Source: GCA-002700125 sp964434385
GTDB lineage: Bacteria > Chloroflexota > Dehalococcoidia > Lucifugimonadales > Lucifugimonadaceae
Reading direction: 5' to 3'
Assembly: GCA_964434385.1 (NCBI GenBank)
Contig: CAYSUW010000007.1
Location: forward strand, 1 to 64,000
DNA length: 64,000 nucleotides
Below are positions 16,630-25,527 of this stretch, piece after piece. Position 1 is the stretch's first letter; each line of letters opens with the position of its first letter. A program made the translations under genes and the position numbers. The notes beneath the pieces were generated by a model, which was not told the DNA's origin, did not search any database, and was given only the letters and a program-made list of their open reading frames with translations.

Positions 16630-19005
16630 TTAACACTTACTAAATCCACAGGAATAGCATTTCTCGCAGCCTTCTTCAAAAGCAAGTAAGTTTTGGCATT
16701 CAGGGCACGGGACACCAGCTAATATAGAAGGATTATTTTCAGTTTTTACATCTTCTACTTGGTCAGTAATCATCATTCCTAGTGTTTCATTAGAAGGAGA
16801 CTCAAACATTTTAGTTTGGCTAGTTTCATTTAATGATAGGGGTAATGCAGGTTTACCTGATACAACTCTTTCTAATACTAATGCTATTGCATCGGGCACA
16901 GATCTTATTAATTCCCCTTCATCCCAAGCAGGCACATCAGATATTCCTTTTAATTGTAGTGTGACATCTTTAGGATCAATTCCTGATCTCAGACATAAAG
17001 AAACCATTCTCGATACAGCTTCTGCCATAGCAGCATCATTGCCCCCAGCTTTTCCATGAGTTGCGAAAACTTCAAAAGGATATCCTTCTTTAGACATATT
17101 TACAGTAATGTACAAATTGCCTCTTCCAGTTCTTACTCTTTGTGTTACTCCTGATAATTCAGAAGGCCTTTCTATAGGTACTACATATCTAAGTACTTCT
17201 TTTTCTTCAGTTTCTTTTTGATTTTCTGTTGTTCCAGAAGTTAGTACTTCTTTTTCTCTACTTCCTGCTCTATAGACAGTAATTCCTTTACAAGATAATT
17301 CCCAAGCAAGCATGTAAGCATTTGATACGTCATTTTCTGTGGCTGAATTAGGGAAATTTATAGTTTTAGAAATTCCGGCATCAACGCTATCTTGAAAAGC
17401 TGCTTGCATCCTAACGTGATTTTCAGGTGATATGTCTGGAGCAGTTTTAAATATTTCTTTAACATCATTTGGAACGTCATCTCTATTTTGAAGAGAACCG
17501 CCTTCAGATAAATATTCCAATAGTTCTTCACTGTAAAAATTTCTTTCTTTAGCTATTGTTTCGAAATTTTTATCAACATAATATAAAGTTTTTCCTTCAA
17601 GTATATTTTGTTTTCTAAAAGCTAAAGAGAAAATAGGTTCTATGCCAGAAGAACATCCAGCAATCATTGATATTGTTCCAGTAGGAGCTACTGTCAATCT
17701 ACATGCGTTTCTTAATGGAACTTTATCTTCTAATTGAGGTCTACTGCCTTCCCAACCTTCAAAAGGGCCTCTATCTTTTGCTAATTCTTCTGAGGCTTTA
17801 TCTGATTCTTCCATAAAAAACTTCATTAATTTTCTACCAGTATTTAAGCCTTCTTCAGAGTCATATCTAATGTTTAATTTAACTAACAAATCAGCAAATC
17901 CCATCACTCCTAAACCAATTTTTCTGGTTTGCTTGTTCATTTCTTCTATTTCTGGAATAGCATATTTGTTTGCGTCTATTGTGTTGTCGAGAAAGTGAAC
18001 TGTTAAATGTACAATGTCTTTTAATCGGTTCCAATCTATATAACTATTTGTTTCTTTTTCTATAACAAATTTAGATACATCTATGGATCCCAAATTACAT
18101 GATTCATTAGGTAATAAGGGCTGTTCTCCACATGGATTAGTTGCTGTCATTTCTCCAATATGGTTAACAGGACTCTTCCTGTTAACCTCATCTAGGAATA
18201 TCATTCCTGGTTCTCCATTTTTCCAAGCACCTTTAACTATTTTCTCAAAAACATCTTTGGCATTTAAGGACCCAGTTTTTTTACCACTTACAGGATCAAT
18301 TAAATCATAATCTGCATTTGATACTACTGCTTCCATGAAATTATTAGTTGCACCAACAGAAATGTTGAAGTTATGTATTTCTCCTTCTAAAGTTTTGCAA
18401 TCTATAAATTCTAAAATATCTGGATGATGAACATTCATGACTGCCATATTGGCTCCATCTCTTTTTCCACCCTGAGTTACTAGTGTTGAAACAGATGATA
18501 ATAATCTAAGAGCTGCAATAGGACCACAAGCTTTTCCATGGGTAGTTTTAATACTTGATCCTTTAGGTCTTAACTCAGATAAAGCGAATCCTGTACCTCC
18601 TCCGAATTTTTGAACCATGGCTGCGTCATGGGCAGTCTTCATAATACCTTCCATACTATCTTTAAGAGGTAGCACAAAACATGCAGACAGAGTACCAGCA
18701 GGTGTTCCTGCATTCATTAATGTGGGTGAATTAGCTAAAAATTCAAGACTTGAGAGAGCTTCATAAAATTTATTAGAAGTGATTCTGATTTCTTCTTCAT
18801 TCTTACCGTACTCTTTGTCTTCTTCAGCGAGAGCATTTGCTACTCTTCTAAATAATTGGTCAGGCGTTTCTATCACTTCATTATTATCGTTTTTTAAAAG
18901 ATATCTATGTTTTAATACTACTTTAGCATTTTCCGAAATTATTGCAGGAGCAAAAGAAGTTGCAGTTTCTGGGTTTGATTTGTTTTTTGATGTATTTGTT
19001 GCCAT
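16630..19005 (-). CDS. nrdJ: Adenosylcobalamin-dependent (class II) ribonucleotide reductase
   Basis: 791 residues. It reduces ribonucleotides to deoxyribonucleotides with a B12-derived radical. Blocks seen: SPTLMNAGTPAGTLSACFVL, KFGGGTGFALSELRP, the NPCGEQPLLPNESCNLGS loop, and APTGTISMIAGCSSGIEP. The C-terminal part has a TSCPD-type domain (RGNLYITVNMSKEGYP, ATHGKAGGNDAAMAEAVSR) and ends in a cysteine-rich tail with six Cys (CPEC, then CEKCYSCGFSKC) that probably shuttles electrons or binds zinc. It follows nrdR by 21 bp and should be under the NrdR boxes upstream. It implies that the cell makes or imports cobalamin. Confidence 0.95.
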   Translation of the reverse strand: MATNTSKNKSNPETATSFAPAIISENAKVVLKHRYLLKNDNNEVIETPDQLFRRVANALAEEDKEYGKNEEEIRITSNKFYEALSSLEFLANSPTLMNAGTPAGTLSACFVLPLKDSMEGIMKTAHDAAMVQKFGGGTGFALSELRPKGSSIKTTHGKACGPIAALRLLSSVSTLVTQGGKRDGANMAVMNVHHPDILEFIDCKTLEGEIHNFNISVGATNNFMEAVVSNADYDLIDPVSGKKTGSLNAKDVFEKIVKGAWKNGEPGMIFLDEVNRKSPVNHIGEMTATNPCGEQPLLPNESCNLGSIDVSKFVIEKETNSYIDWNRLKDIVHLTVHFLDNTIDANKYAIPEIEEMNKQTRKIGLGVMGFADLLVKLNIRYDSEEGLNTGRKLMKFFMEESDKASEELAKDRGPFEGWEGSRPQLEDKVPLRNACRLTVAPTGTISMIAGCSSGIEPIFSLAFRKQNILEGKTLYYVDKNFETIAKERNFYSEELLEYLSEGGSLQNRDDVPNDVKEIFKTAPDISPENHVRMQAAFQDSVDAGISKTINFPNSATENDVSNAYMLAWELSCKGITVYRAGSREKEVLTSGTTENQKETEEKEVLRYVVPIERPSELSGVTQRVRTGRGNLYITVNMSKEGYPFEVFATHGKAGGNDAAMAEAVSRMVSLCLRSGIDPKDVTLQLKGISDVPAWDEGELIRSVPDAIALVLERVVSGKPALPLSLNETSQTKMFESPSNETLGMMITDQVEDVKTENNPSILAGVPCPECQNLLAFEEGCEKCYSCGFSKC

Positions 19006-19026
19006 TTCTACCTCATTATTTTTTAA

Positions 19027-19533
19027 TTATTTTTCTATCTGTTCTATGAAACTAATTTGATTAACAGGGATTTTATTAATGTCATCTTTATTTTTAGATA
19101 ATATTTCTAACTCTTTCATAAAGTTATCAATTCCCTGAAAATTTTTGTAGACCGATGCAAATCTAATGTAAGCAACGGGGTCTAGAGTCTTCAATTTACT
19201 TATGACTATGTCACCAATCAGATCACTTTGTACTTCCTGATGGCCAAATTCATGGAGTATTTTTTTAATTTCAAACATTACTTCTGTAATATTTTTTTCT
19301 TCCACAGGTCTTTTTGCACATGCTATTTTCAGACTTGTCTCTAGTTTCTGTAAAGAAAAAGGTTCTTTTGATTGATCTCTTTTGATTACAGTCAAGGGTA
19401 GAGAGTGAGTTTTTTCATATGTAGTGAATCGAGAACTACAGTCTAAGCATTCTCTTCTACGTCTTAAACCATCTGAGGAATCTCTAGATTCCATTACTTT
19501 AGAGCTATTTTTTCCGCAAAATGGGCAGTTCAA
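19027..19533 (-). CDS. nrdR: Transcriptional repressor NrdR
   Basis: 168 residues. The N-terminal zinc ribbon is complete (MNCPFCGK with a second pair CLDC about 30 residues on) and is followed by the ATP-cone domain (LTVIKRDQSKEPFSLQKLE, then VYKNFQGIDNFMKEL). NrdR senses ATP/dATP and represses ribonucleotide reductase genes. It lies directly upstream of nrdJ and downstream of ftsZ. Two palindromic NrdR boxes lie 38-84 bp before its start, so it probably controls its own operon. Confidence 0.95.
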   Translation of the reverse strand: MNCPFCGKNSSKVMESRDSSDGLRRRRECLDCSSRFTTYEKTHSLPLTVIKRDQSKEPFSLQKLETSLKIACAKRPVEEKNITEVMFEIKKILHEFGHQEVQSDLIGDIVISKLKTLDPVAYIRFASVYKNFQGIDNFMKELEILSKNKDDINKIPVNQISFIEQIEK

Positions 19534-19570
19534 AAATTCCTCCTAACACCATGTTTACCTTCAGGGACTT

Positions 19571-19586
19571 ACACTGTATCTAGTGT
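19571..19586. promoter_or_regulatory. NrdR box 1 upstream of nrdR-nrdJ
   Basis: ACACTGTATCTAGTGT is a 16-bp imperfect palindrome with ACAC/GTGT ends and an AT-rich centre, close to the known NrdR box consensus (ACAC-WATATATW-GTGT as I recall it). It lies about 38 bp before the nrdR start and 31 bp centre to centre from the second box. Confidence 0.85.
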
Positions 19587-19595
19587 GGTCTTTTT

Positions 19596-19625
19596 AAGAT
19601 GCCACTATAGTTAGTGTTTTGTCAA
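19596..19625 (-). promoter_or_regulatory. Candidate promoter for nrdR-nrdJ
   Basis: On the minus strand a perfect -35 TTGACA (19625-19620) is followed after 18 bases by CATCTT (19601-19596), a weak -10 match. NrdR box 2 (19602-19617) fills the spacer and box 1 lies just downstream, so NrdR bound to both would block RNA polymerase. The -10 assignment is uncertain. Confidence 0.45.
19602..19617. promoter_or_regulatory. NrdR box 2 upstream of nrdR-nrdJ
   Basis: CCACTATAGTTAGTGT matches the NrdR box in all but about three positions. Its distance of 31 bp from box 1 equals three helical turns, so both sites face the same side of the DNA, which is the arrangement known for cooperative NrdR binding. 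Confidence 0.8.
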
Positions 19626-19670
19626 GAGTTTATAGGCAGAATTTTTTATAAAATTTCAACTTTTTAGTTA

Positions 19671-20765
19671 TTACTTTTTATTTTCTATTTGGTTAGGGTA
19701 ATTTCTAAGAAACGGAGGTAGATCTAAAACTGAATCATCTTCAATAGTTTCTTTTAATGTTTTTTCAATTTTGTCTTGATCCTCAAAACTGATTTCTGTG
19801 TCAGGGAATCCTGTAGCTATAACTGTAAGTTTTATTTCATTTTCCATTTTAGGATCAGTTACCATACCAAAGATAATATTTGCATCAGGATGTGCTTCTC
19901 TTGCAATAATCTCAGATGCTTGTTGAACTTCTGATACTTTTAAATCTGTGCCTCCTGTCACATTAAATATGACACCTTTAGCACCTTCTATGGACATTTC
20001 AAGAAGAGGACTTTCTATAGCATTTTTGGCAGCTTTTACTGCTCTTTCTTCACCTGATCCTTTTCCTATTGCCATCCAAGCTGGCCCTGCATTATTCATA
20101 ATTGTTTTAACATCTGCAAAATCAAGGTTTATTTCTCCAGGTACTAAAATTAATTCTGCTATTGATTGTACTCCTTGTCTTAAAACATCATCTGCCATTC
20201 TAAAACCTGATTCCATTGTCATGCTATTGTCCGCCATCATTAGAAGCCTATCATTAGGAATTACAATAAGTGTGTCTACACATGTTTTCAGTTTTTCAAT
20301 TCCTTCTTCAGCTTGTCTGCGTCTTTTAACACCCTCAAATCCAAAAGGTTTCGTTACTACTCCGATAGTAAGAGCACCACATTCTCTAGCAATTTCAGCG
20401 ATTACTGGAGCAGCACCAGTACCAGTACCTCCACCCATTCCTGCCGCAACAAAAACAAGATCTGACTCTACAACTAGTTCTCTGATTAAAGATTTACTTT
20501 CTTCAGCACATTCTCTACCTCTTTCAGGGTCTCCACCCACACCTAATCCTCTAGCGTTCTGATCTCCAATCTTTACAATTGTTGACACATCACTTTGCTC
20601 TAAAGCCTGAGAATCTGTATTGAAAATAAGATATTCTACTTTTGGAATTTTATCTTTGAACATTCTTGATACAGCATTAGAGCCACCACCACCCACACCT
20701 AGTACTTTAATTTTGGCGTTATCATTATCTATCACATTAATATTATTTTGTTTTAAAGTAGTCAT
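19671..20765 (-). CDS. ftsZ: Cell division protein FtsZ
   Basis: 364 residues. Tubulin-like GTPase forming the division ring. Motifs: VLGVGGGGSNAVSRM, the GTP-binding GMGGGTGTGAAP, the T7-type loop NLDFADVKTIM, and a C-terminal linker ending in the conserved peptide DLPPFLRN, which binds FtsA and other partners. It starts 8 bp after the ftsA stop, and is followed by nrdR after 137 bp containing the nrdR promoter region. Confidence 0.97.
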   Translation of the reverse strand: MTTLKQNNINVIDNDNAKIKVLGVGGGGSNAVSRMFKDKIPKVEYLIFNTDSQALEQSDVSTIVKIGDQNARGLGVGGDPERGRECAEESKSLIRELVVESDLVFVAAGMGGGTGTGAAPVIAEIARECGALTIGVVTKPFGFEGVKRRRQAEEGIEKLKTCVDTLIVIPNDRLLMMADNSMTMESGFRMADDVLRQGVQSIAELILVPGEINLDFADVKTIMNNAGPAWMAIGKGSGEERAVKAAKNAIESPLLEMSIEGAKGVIFNVTGGTDLKVSEVQQASEIIAREAHPDANIIFGMVTDPKMENEIKLTVIATGFPDTEISFEDQDKIEKTLKETIEDDSVLDLPPFLRNYPNQIENKK

Positions 20766-20773
20766 ACTTCCCC

Positions 20774-22108
20774 CTAGCTTTGATTAAATGTTTCTGTTTT
20801 CTTTTTTATAAATTTTTTTATAGGTATTGATATTTTTTCTAATTTATTTATATTTATTAATTTTTGATATTTCCCAATATTATTAATTTTTAGAATAGTA
20901 GAATTACCAAGTATTTTGTTTTTTGAGATGTAACTTTTCTTCTTTTTTTTATCATGTTCAATTAAATCATTATGATTAAAGAAAAATTTAATAATTCCTA
21001 TTAAAGGGTTTAATTCTGGTTTATTTAAGTATTCAGGTATATTTGCAGTATCTGAAGGCATTCCTAATCGAACATAATATTGAAATATATATTTTGTTAA
21101 AGGTTGCATTCCATCAAGTTTTGATCCTCCTCCTGATAAAACTAATCTATTAATAGGTATTTTATGGATTGAACTATTATCAAGTTTTAGTTTTGCTAAT
21201 CGTAGTAATTCTTGTCCTCTTTCCTTAAGAATTTGACCTATTTCTCTCTTAGTATGATGACTCTCTGATCCTTCATTATTCACACAAGAGATTTCTTCTG
21301 GATTACCTAGAAGTTCTGGTGTGACAGTACCAAATTCAATTTTAATTTTTTCTGCTTCAGAGAAAGGTATATCTAGTGCTAATGACAAATCATTGGAAAA
21401 TTGGTTCCCACCGACAGGAATAACATCATTATAAATATTAGTTCCCTGAAAAAACACTGATATATCTGTTGTGCCTGCTCCTATATCTAATACTAGAACT
21501 CCATTATCTTTTTCTTCCTTTGTGATGGTTGAATAAGATCCTGAAACAGAGTTAGCTAGAACTGCATCAGGTTTTAAATCAATTGAAGAGAATGTTTTTA
21601 AAATAATTTCATTTGAGTTTTTCTTAGTGGTTATATTGTTGGTTACTAATTCTAATTTCCTTGAATGCATTCCTAAAGGATGTTTGATTCCATGGATTCC
21701 ATCTAAGTTGAAATTTAAAGGTATAACATGAAGGATTTTTTGATCAGATTGAAGATTTTTGTTTTTAGCAAAATGGATGGATTTTTTTAGATCGTTTTCT
21801 GATATTACTTTGACTTTATCTGAAGAGAATATTTCTGTCGTTTTCATAGAAGATCTAATATCTTTACTTGAATTTCCAATTAATATAATTGGGTTTTCTT
21901 CAAGATAAGGTTTGAAGGAATTCAATAATTCCCTGATTTGGATTTCAAATTGTTCAGAATTAACAATGTTTCCTTTATTGATTCCATTAGAATCACATTC
22001 TTCAAATTGTTGAAAAATTATAGTTTCCTCTTTTGATTTCAAGGCAGCAAGACAAGATATTTTTTTTGTTCCTATGTCGAAAGCTAACACTTTATTCATA
22101 TCAGTCAT
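20774..22108 (-). CDS. ftsA: Cell division protein FtsA
   Basis: 444 residues. Actin-like ATPase that tethers FtsZ to the membrane. Motifs: VLAFDIGTKKISCLAAL (phosphate 1), VLVLDIGAGTTDISVF (phosphate 2), VIPVGGNQFSNDLSLAL and LVLSGGGSKLDGM (adenosine). The C-terminal 60 residues are long, Lys/Ile-rich and poorly conserved (for example IPIKKFIKKKTETFNQS); the usual short amphipathic WF helix is not obvious, so how it binds the membrane is unclear. It lies 3 bp after rsmH. Confidence 0.93.
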   Translation of the reverse strand: MTDMNKVLAFDIGTKKISCLAALKSKEETIIFQQFEECDSNGINKGNIVNSEQFEIQIRELLNSFKPYLEENPIILIGNSSKDIRSSMKTTEIFSSDKVKVISENDLKKSIHFAKNKNLQSDQKILHVIPLNFNLDGIHGIKHPLGMHSRKLELVTNNITTKKNSNEIILKTFSSIDLKPDAVLANSVSGSYSTITKEEKDNGVLVLDIGAGTTDISVFFQGTNIYNDVIPVGGNQFSNDLSLALDIPFSEAEKIKIEFGTVTPELLGNPEEISCVNNEGSESHHTKREIGQILKERGQELLRLAKLKLDNSSIHKIPINRLVLSGGGSKLDGMQPLTKYIFQYYVRLGMPSDTANIPEYLNKPELNPLIGIIKFFFNHNDLIEHDKKKKKSYISKNKILGNSTILKINNIGKYQKLININKLEKISIPIKKFIKKKTETFNQS

Positions 22109-22111
22109 TTT

Positions 22112-23056
22112 TTATATCCTTTCAGCTATTCTTAGTTTTGCACTTCTACTTCTAGTGTTGATTTTTTTTTCTTGATTTGTAGGAGCAATTGGTTTTTTTG
22201 TCATGATTTTTATAGTGGGGGAATGGTTACAGACACATTCAATGATTTCCACAGAACAAACACATGTTGATGATTGTTCCTTGAAATATTTTTTTACTAT
22301 TCTATCTTCTAAAGAATGATATGAGATTACAGCTAATCTTCCTCCAAGACCTATGACTGAAATTGCTTGACTTAAAGTTGATTCGAGTTCTTTCAACTCA
22401 TTATTTACAGCTATTCGAATAGCTTGAAACGTTTGAGTAGCTGGATGATGTTTCCTTATAGGTTTTTTTATTACATCTACAATAACTTGGGCTAATTCAG
22501 AAGAAGTATGAATTGGGCGATTTTTAACTATTGCTCTAGCAATTCTTCTTGAAAAAGGCTCTTCGCCATATTTGAAGATAATATCTGATAATCTTTCCAT
22601 AGGAAATGTATTAATAATTTGACTTGCTGTGATATCTTGGTCTGAGTTGAATCTCATATCTAATGGTGCTGATTGTTTAAAACTAAAACCTTTTTCTTCA
22701 TAATCAAGCTGTAGTGAAGAAATGCCCAAATCTAACAGTACACCATGTACTGGAATGAAATTTAACTCAGAAGCTATATTTCTCATTTCAGAAAATTTAT
22801 TATTAACTGCAATGAAAGAATCTTCTAATCTGAATTTATTCAATCGGTTTTTAGCTACATGTACAGCTTCATGATCGGCATCTATCCCTAGAACTTGTCC
22901 TCCTGGATCCGAAGCTAATAATATAGCTTCAGAATGTCCTCCCTCGCCTAAAGTTCCATCAATATATCTACCTCCAGGTTGAACTTGAAGTCCCTCAAGA
23001 ATTTCTGGTACAAGTACTGGTGTATGATAAATATTTTTAGTCATTTTGATATACAT
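22112..23056 (-). CDS. rsmH: 16S rRNA (cytosine(1402)-N4)-methyltransferase RsmH (MraW)
   Basis: 314 residues, normal length. SAM-dependent methyltransferase acting on C1402 of 16S rRNA. Blocks: YHTPVLVPEILEGL, YIDGTLGEGGHSEAIL, VLGIDADHEAV, GVLLDLGISSLQLD, FSFKQSAPLDMRFN, HPATQTFQAIRIAVNNEL and AVISYHSLEDRIVK. It is the first gene of rsmH-ftsA-ftsZ. mraZ, ftsL, ftsI and mur genes, which commonly adjoin rsmH, are absent here. Met1 or Met5 could be the start; neither has a clear ribosome-binding site. Confidence 0.96.
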   Translation of the reverse strand: MYIKMTKNIYHTPVLVPEILEGLQVQPGGRYIDGTLGEGGHSEAILLASDPGGQVLGIDADHEAVHVAKNRLNKFRLEDSFIAVNNKFSEMRNIASELNFIPVHGVLLDLGISSLQLDYEEKGFSFKQSAPLDMRFNSDQDITASQIINTFPMERLSDIIFKYGEEPFSRRIARAIVKNRPIHTSSELAQVIVDVIKKPIRKHHPATQTFQAIRIAVNNELKELESTLSQAISVIGLGGRLAVISYHSLEDRIVKKYFKEQSSTCVCSVEIIECVCNHSPTIKIMTKKPIAPTNQEKKINTRSRSAKLRIAERI

Positions 23057-23126
23057 AGTGATACTTTTAAAAAACCTTTAAGTTATTCCTAACAAAGTAG
23101 AGGGAAAATTTTCAAGTATTTTAGAG

Positions 23127-23168
23127 TCCACTTAAGTGGAATTTTTGATTTTTTGATCAAACTTAAGT
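23127..23168. promoter_or_regulatory. Candidate operator: paired ACTTAAGT palindromes between rsmH and the MMPL transporter
   Basis: TCCACTTAAGTGGA at 23127-23140 is a perfect 14-bp palindrome. Its core ACTTAAGT recurs at 23161-23168, exactly 31 bp further on, which is three helical turns. The pair sits in the 199-bp spacer between two divergent genes, where a regulator of either could bind. No regulator gene is nearby and no known site matches that I recognise. Confidence 0.45.
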
Positions 23169-23255
23169 AGAAGTAATTAAATGTTCAGTTAAAAATAATC
23201 ATATATAATTAAACTTTAGAAATATATTTACTGTTACAAACCATAAAGTTTAATT

Positions 23256-25520
23256 ATGTTTATTTTCTTGGCTTCTTTACTAACATCAAGGTTGAAAATA
23301 ATGTCTTCCATTATTATTTTTTTAGGAATTGTTGGTATATTGGCATTTGTTGCTCCTGAATTGAGTACAGTGACTACTAATGAAGAATCAGAATTTTTAC
23401 CTAAGGGTTCTGAATCATTAAAAGCTTTAGAATTAGCCAAGGAAAGATTTTCTTCTAGTTCTGGTTTGCCTGCAGTCATAGTGATTAATTCTCAAAAAAA
23501 AATAACTTTTGACGATAAAGAAAAAATTTCTGAATTTATTGATTTGATAGATTCTTCAGAGATTTTAGATAGAGAAGGACAACCAGTTATAGGAAGAATA
23601 ATTTCTCCAATAGATAATCCATTAATGGAACAATCTATGGTTTCCTCTGATAAAACTACTATGCAGATTTTAATTAATATGCAAGGTGCTCCTAGTGATG
23701 ATTCTTTTGAAGAAGCAGTAGATAGAATGAGAGATCAAATAATAGATGTTTTTGGAGACACTTCGCTTTCTGTATACGTTACGGGGCCTGCAGGAATAAT
23801 TATTGATGCAGTAAAAGTTTTTCAAAGTATAGATCTTACTGTAACTATCGCGACTGTATTATTAGTCCTTGTATTGTTACTTGTAATTTACAGATCCCCT
23901 GTGCTAGCTATTACGCCTTTAATAATAATAGCTTTTACTTTATATGCTGCTCGATCAATTGCTGCATTATTGTCACAAAATTTTAATTTACCGTTAAACG
24001 ATCAAGTGGCTGCAATAATGTCTGTTCTTTTATTTGGAGCAGGTACAGACTTTTCATTGTTCGTTATATCACGATATAGAGAAGAGTTACAAAGGATGTC
24101 AAAAGTTAATAAATGGGAAGCAATGAGAGTGACTATGGAAAATGTTGGTCCTGCTATTGCAACTAGTGCTGGAACTACAATTGTAGCTATGCTTGTACTA
24201 TTATTTGCTACAAATGGAAGTTTTGTCTCTGTTGGTCCAATGTTGGCGATGGCAGTATTCGTAATGTTGCTAGTGGGTCTGACAGTAATTCCTGGTGTTG
24301 TAGTTTTATTAGGTAAAGTTGCTTTTTGGCCTATTAATCCATTTGAAAGTACTCAAAAAGACTCAAGGTTTTGGAAAAAAATTGCTGATTTGGTTTCAAA
24401 AAAAGGTTTTGTGGTTTTAGTTACAACATTAATATTCCTTTTGATATCTAGCTCTGCAACATTGTTATTAAAACCAAATTTTTCATTTGTTGATGGTTTT
24501 CCTGATGGAACTGATTCAAAAAATGGTTATTCAGTAATTTTAGAAAAATTCCCCCCTGGTGATCTAGCTCCTACAAAAATTTTTATGGAATCAAAATCTG
24601 ATTCATTGATTGATCAATTTTCAGATGTAGAAAAGTTTGTGGAAAAAATATCTGAATATCCAGGAGTTGTAAGAATTTATGGTCCTACTCGTCCTACTGG
24701 AGATCCTCCTTATTTATCAATTGAAGAAATTCAAAATCTTAATTCTAACCCTAATGATCCTGCAATAATGCAAGTTATTGGTCCTGCTATGAGATTTTTG
24801 TCTTCTGATAATTCTATGTTTTATTTAGATATTGTTTGGGATTCAGATCCTTATTCAAATAAAACAATTTCTAAGATTGGAGATTTTAGATCTTTTGTGA
24901 AAAATGTTTCATCTGAAATCGGATGGGATGAAAAAAAGGTTATTGTAGGCGGAGAAACAGCTGTTCGTTATGACACAAAGCAAGCTACAATTCATGATTT
25001 AACTGTAGTTGGACCTCTTATTATTTTGGTTATTTGGATAGTTTTAATTTTATTATTAAGGAGTTTAATTGCTCCAACTTATTTAATTTTTTCAGTACTT
25101 TTAAGTTTCGGATCTGCTTTTGGGTTATCTGTATTATTTTTCCAATATATCCTTGGACATTCAGGAGTAGCATTTGATAACTCTATGTGGTTATTTGTAT
25201 TTTTGGTTGCACTAGGAGCAGATTATAATGTCTACATTATGTCTAGGGTAAAGGAAGAGGTTAAGAAAAAAGGGATCATTGAAGGAACCAAGGAAGCAGT
25301 AACTAAAACAGGAGGTGTGATTACATCAGCAGGAATTATATTGGCTGGTACTTTTATGGTTCTATTTACATTACCATTACAAGCAATAGCACAATTAGGT
25401 TTCGGAGTTAGTTTGGGTGTATTATTGGATACTTTCATAGTCAGAGGATTATTAGTTCCCAGTATGGTTGTAGTAGTAAATAAATGGAGTTGGTGGCCTA
25501 ATCCTATGTTTAGAGATTAA
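23256..25520 (+). CDS. MMPL/RND-family transporter
   Basis: 754 residues with two repeats of one membrane helix, a periplasmic-type domain and five membrane helices. Each half has the MMPL pattern: the first GAGTDFSLFVISRYREEL and MENVGPAIATSAGTTIVAML, the second GADYNVYIMSRVKEEV and VTKTGGVITSAGIILAGTF. Asp in GADYN/GAGTDF is the proton-relay residue of RND pumps. Actinobacterial and Chloroflexota relatives export lipids or small molecules; the substrate here is unknown. It is divergent from rsmH and followed after 7 bp by trmD. Confidence 0.9.
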   Translation: MFIFLASLLTSRLKIMSSIIIFLGIVGILAFVAPELSTVTTNEESEFLPKGSESLKALELAKERFSSSSGLPAVIVINSQKKITFDDKEKISEFIDLIDSSEILDREGQPVIGRIISPIDNPLMEQSMVSSDKTTMQILINMQGAPSDDSFEEAVDRMRDQIIDVFGDTSLSVYVTGPAGIIIDAVKVFQSIDLTVTIATVLLVLVLLLVIYRSPVLAITPLIIIAFTLYAARSIAALLSQNFNLPLNDQVAAIMSVLLFGAGTDFSLFVISRYREELQRMSKVNKWEAMRVTMENVGPAIATSAGTTIVAMLVLLFATNGSFVSVGPMLAMAVFVMLLVGLTVIPGVVVLLGKVAFWPINPFESTQKDSRFWKKIADLVSKKGFVVLVTTLIFLLISSSATLLLKPNFSFVDGFPDGTDSKNGYSVILEKFPPGDLAPTKIFMESKSDSLIDQFSDVEKFVEKISEYPGVVRIYGPTRPTGDPPYLSIEEIQNLNSNPNDPAIMQVIGPAMRFLSSDNSMFYLDIVWDSDPYSNKTISKIGDFRSFVKNVSSEIGWDEKKVIVGGETAVRYDTKQATIHDLTVVGPLIILVIWIVLILLLRSLIAPTYLIFSVLLSFGSAFGLSVLFFQYILGHSGVAFDNSMWLFVFLVALGADYNVYIMSRVKEEVKKKGIIEGTKEAVTKTGGVITSAGIILAGTFMVLFTLPLQAIAQLGFGVSLGVLLDTFIVRGLLVPSMVVVVNKWSWWPNPMFRD

Positions 25521-25527
25521 TTTCAAT

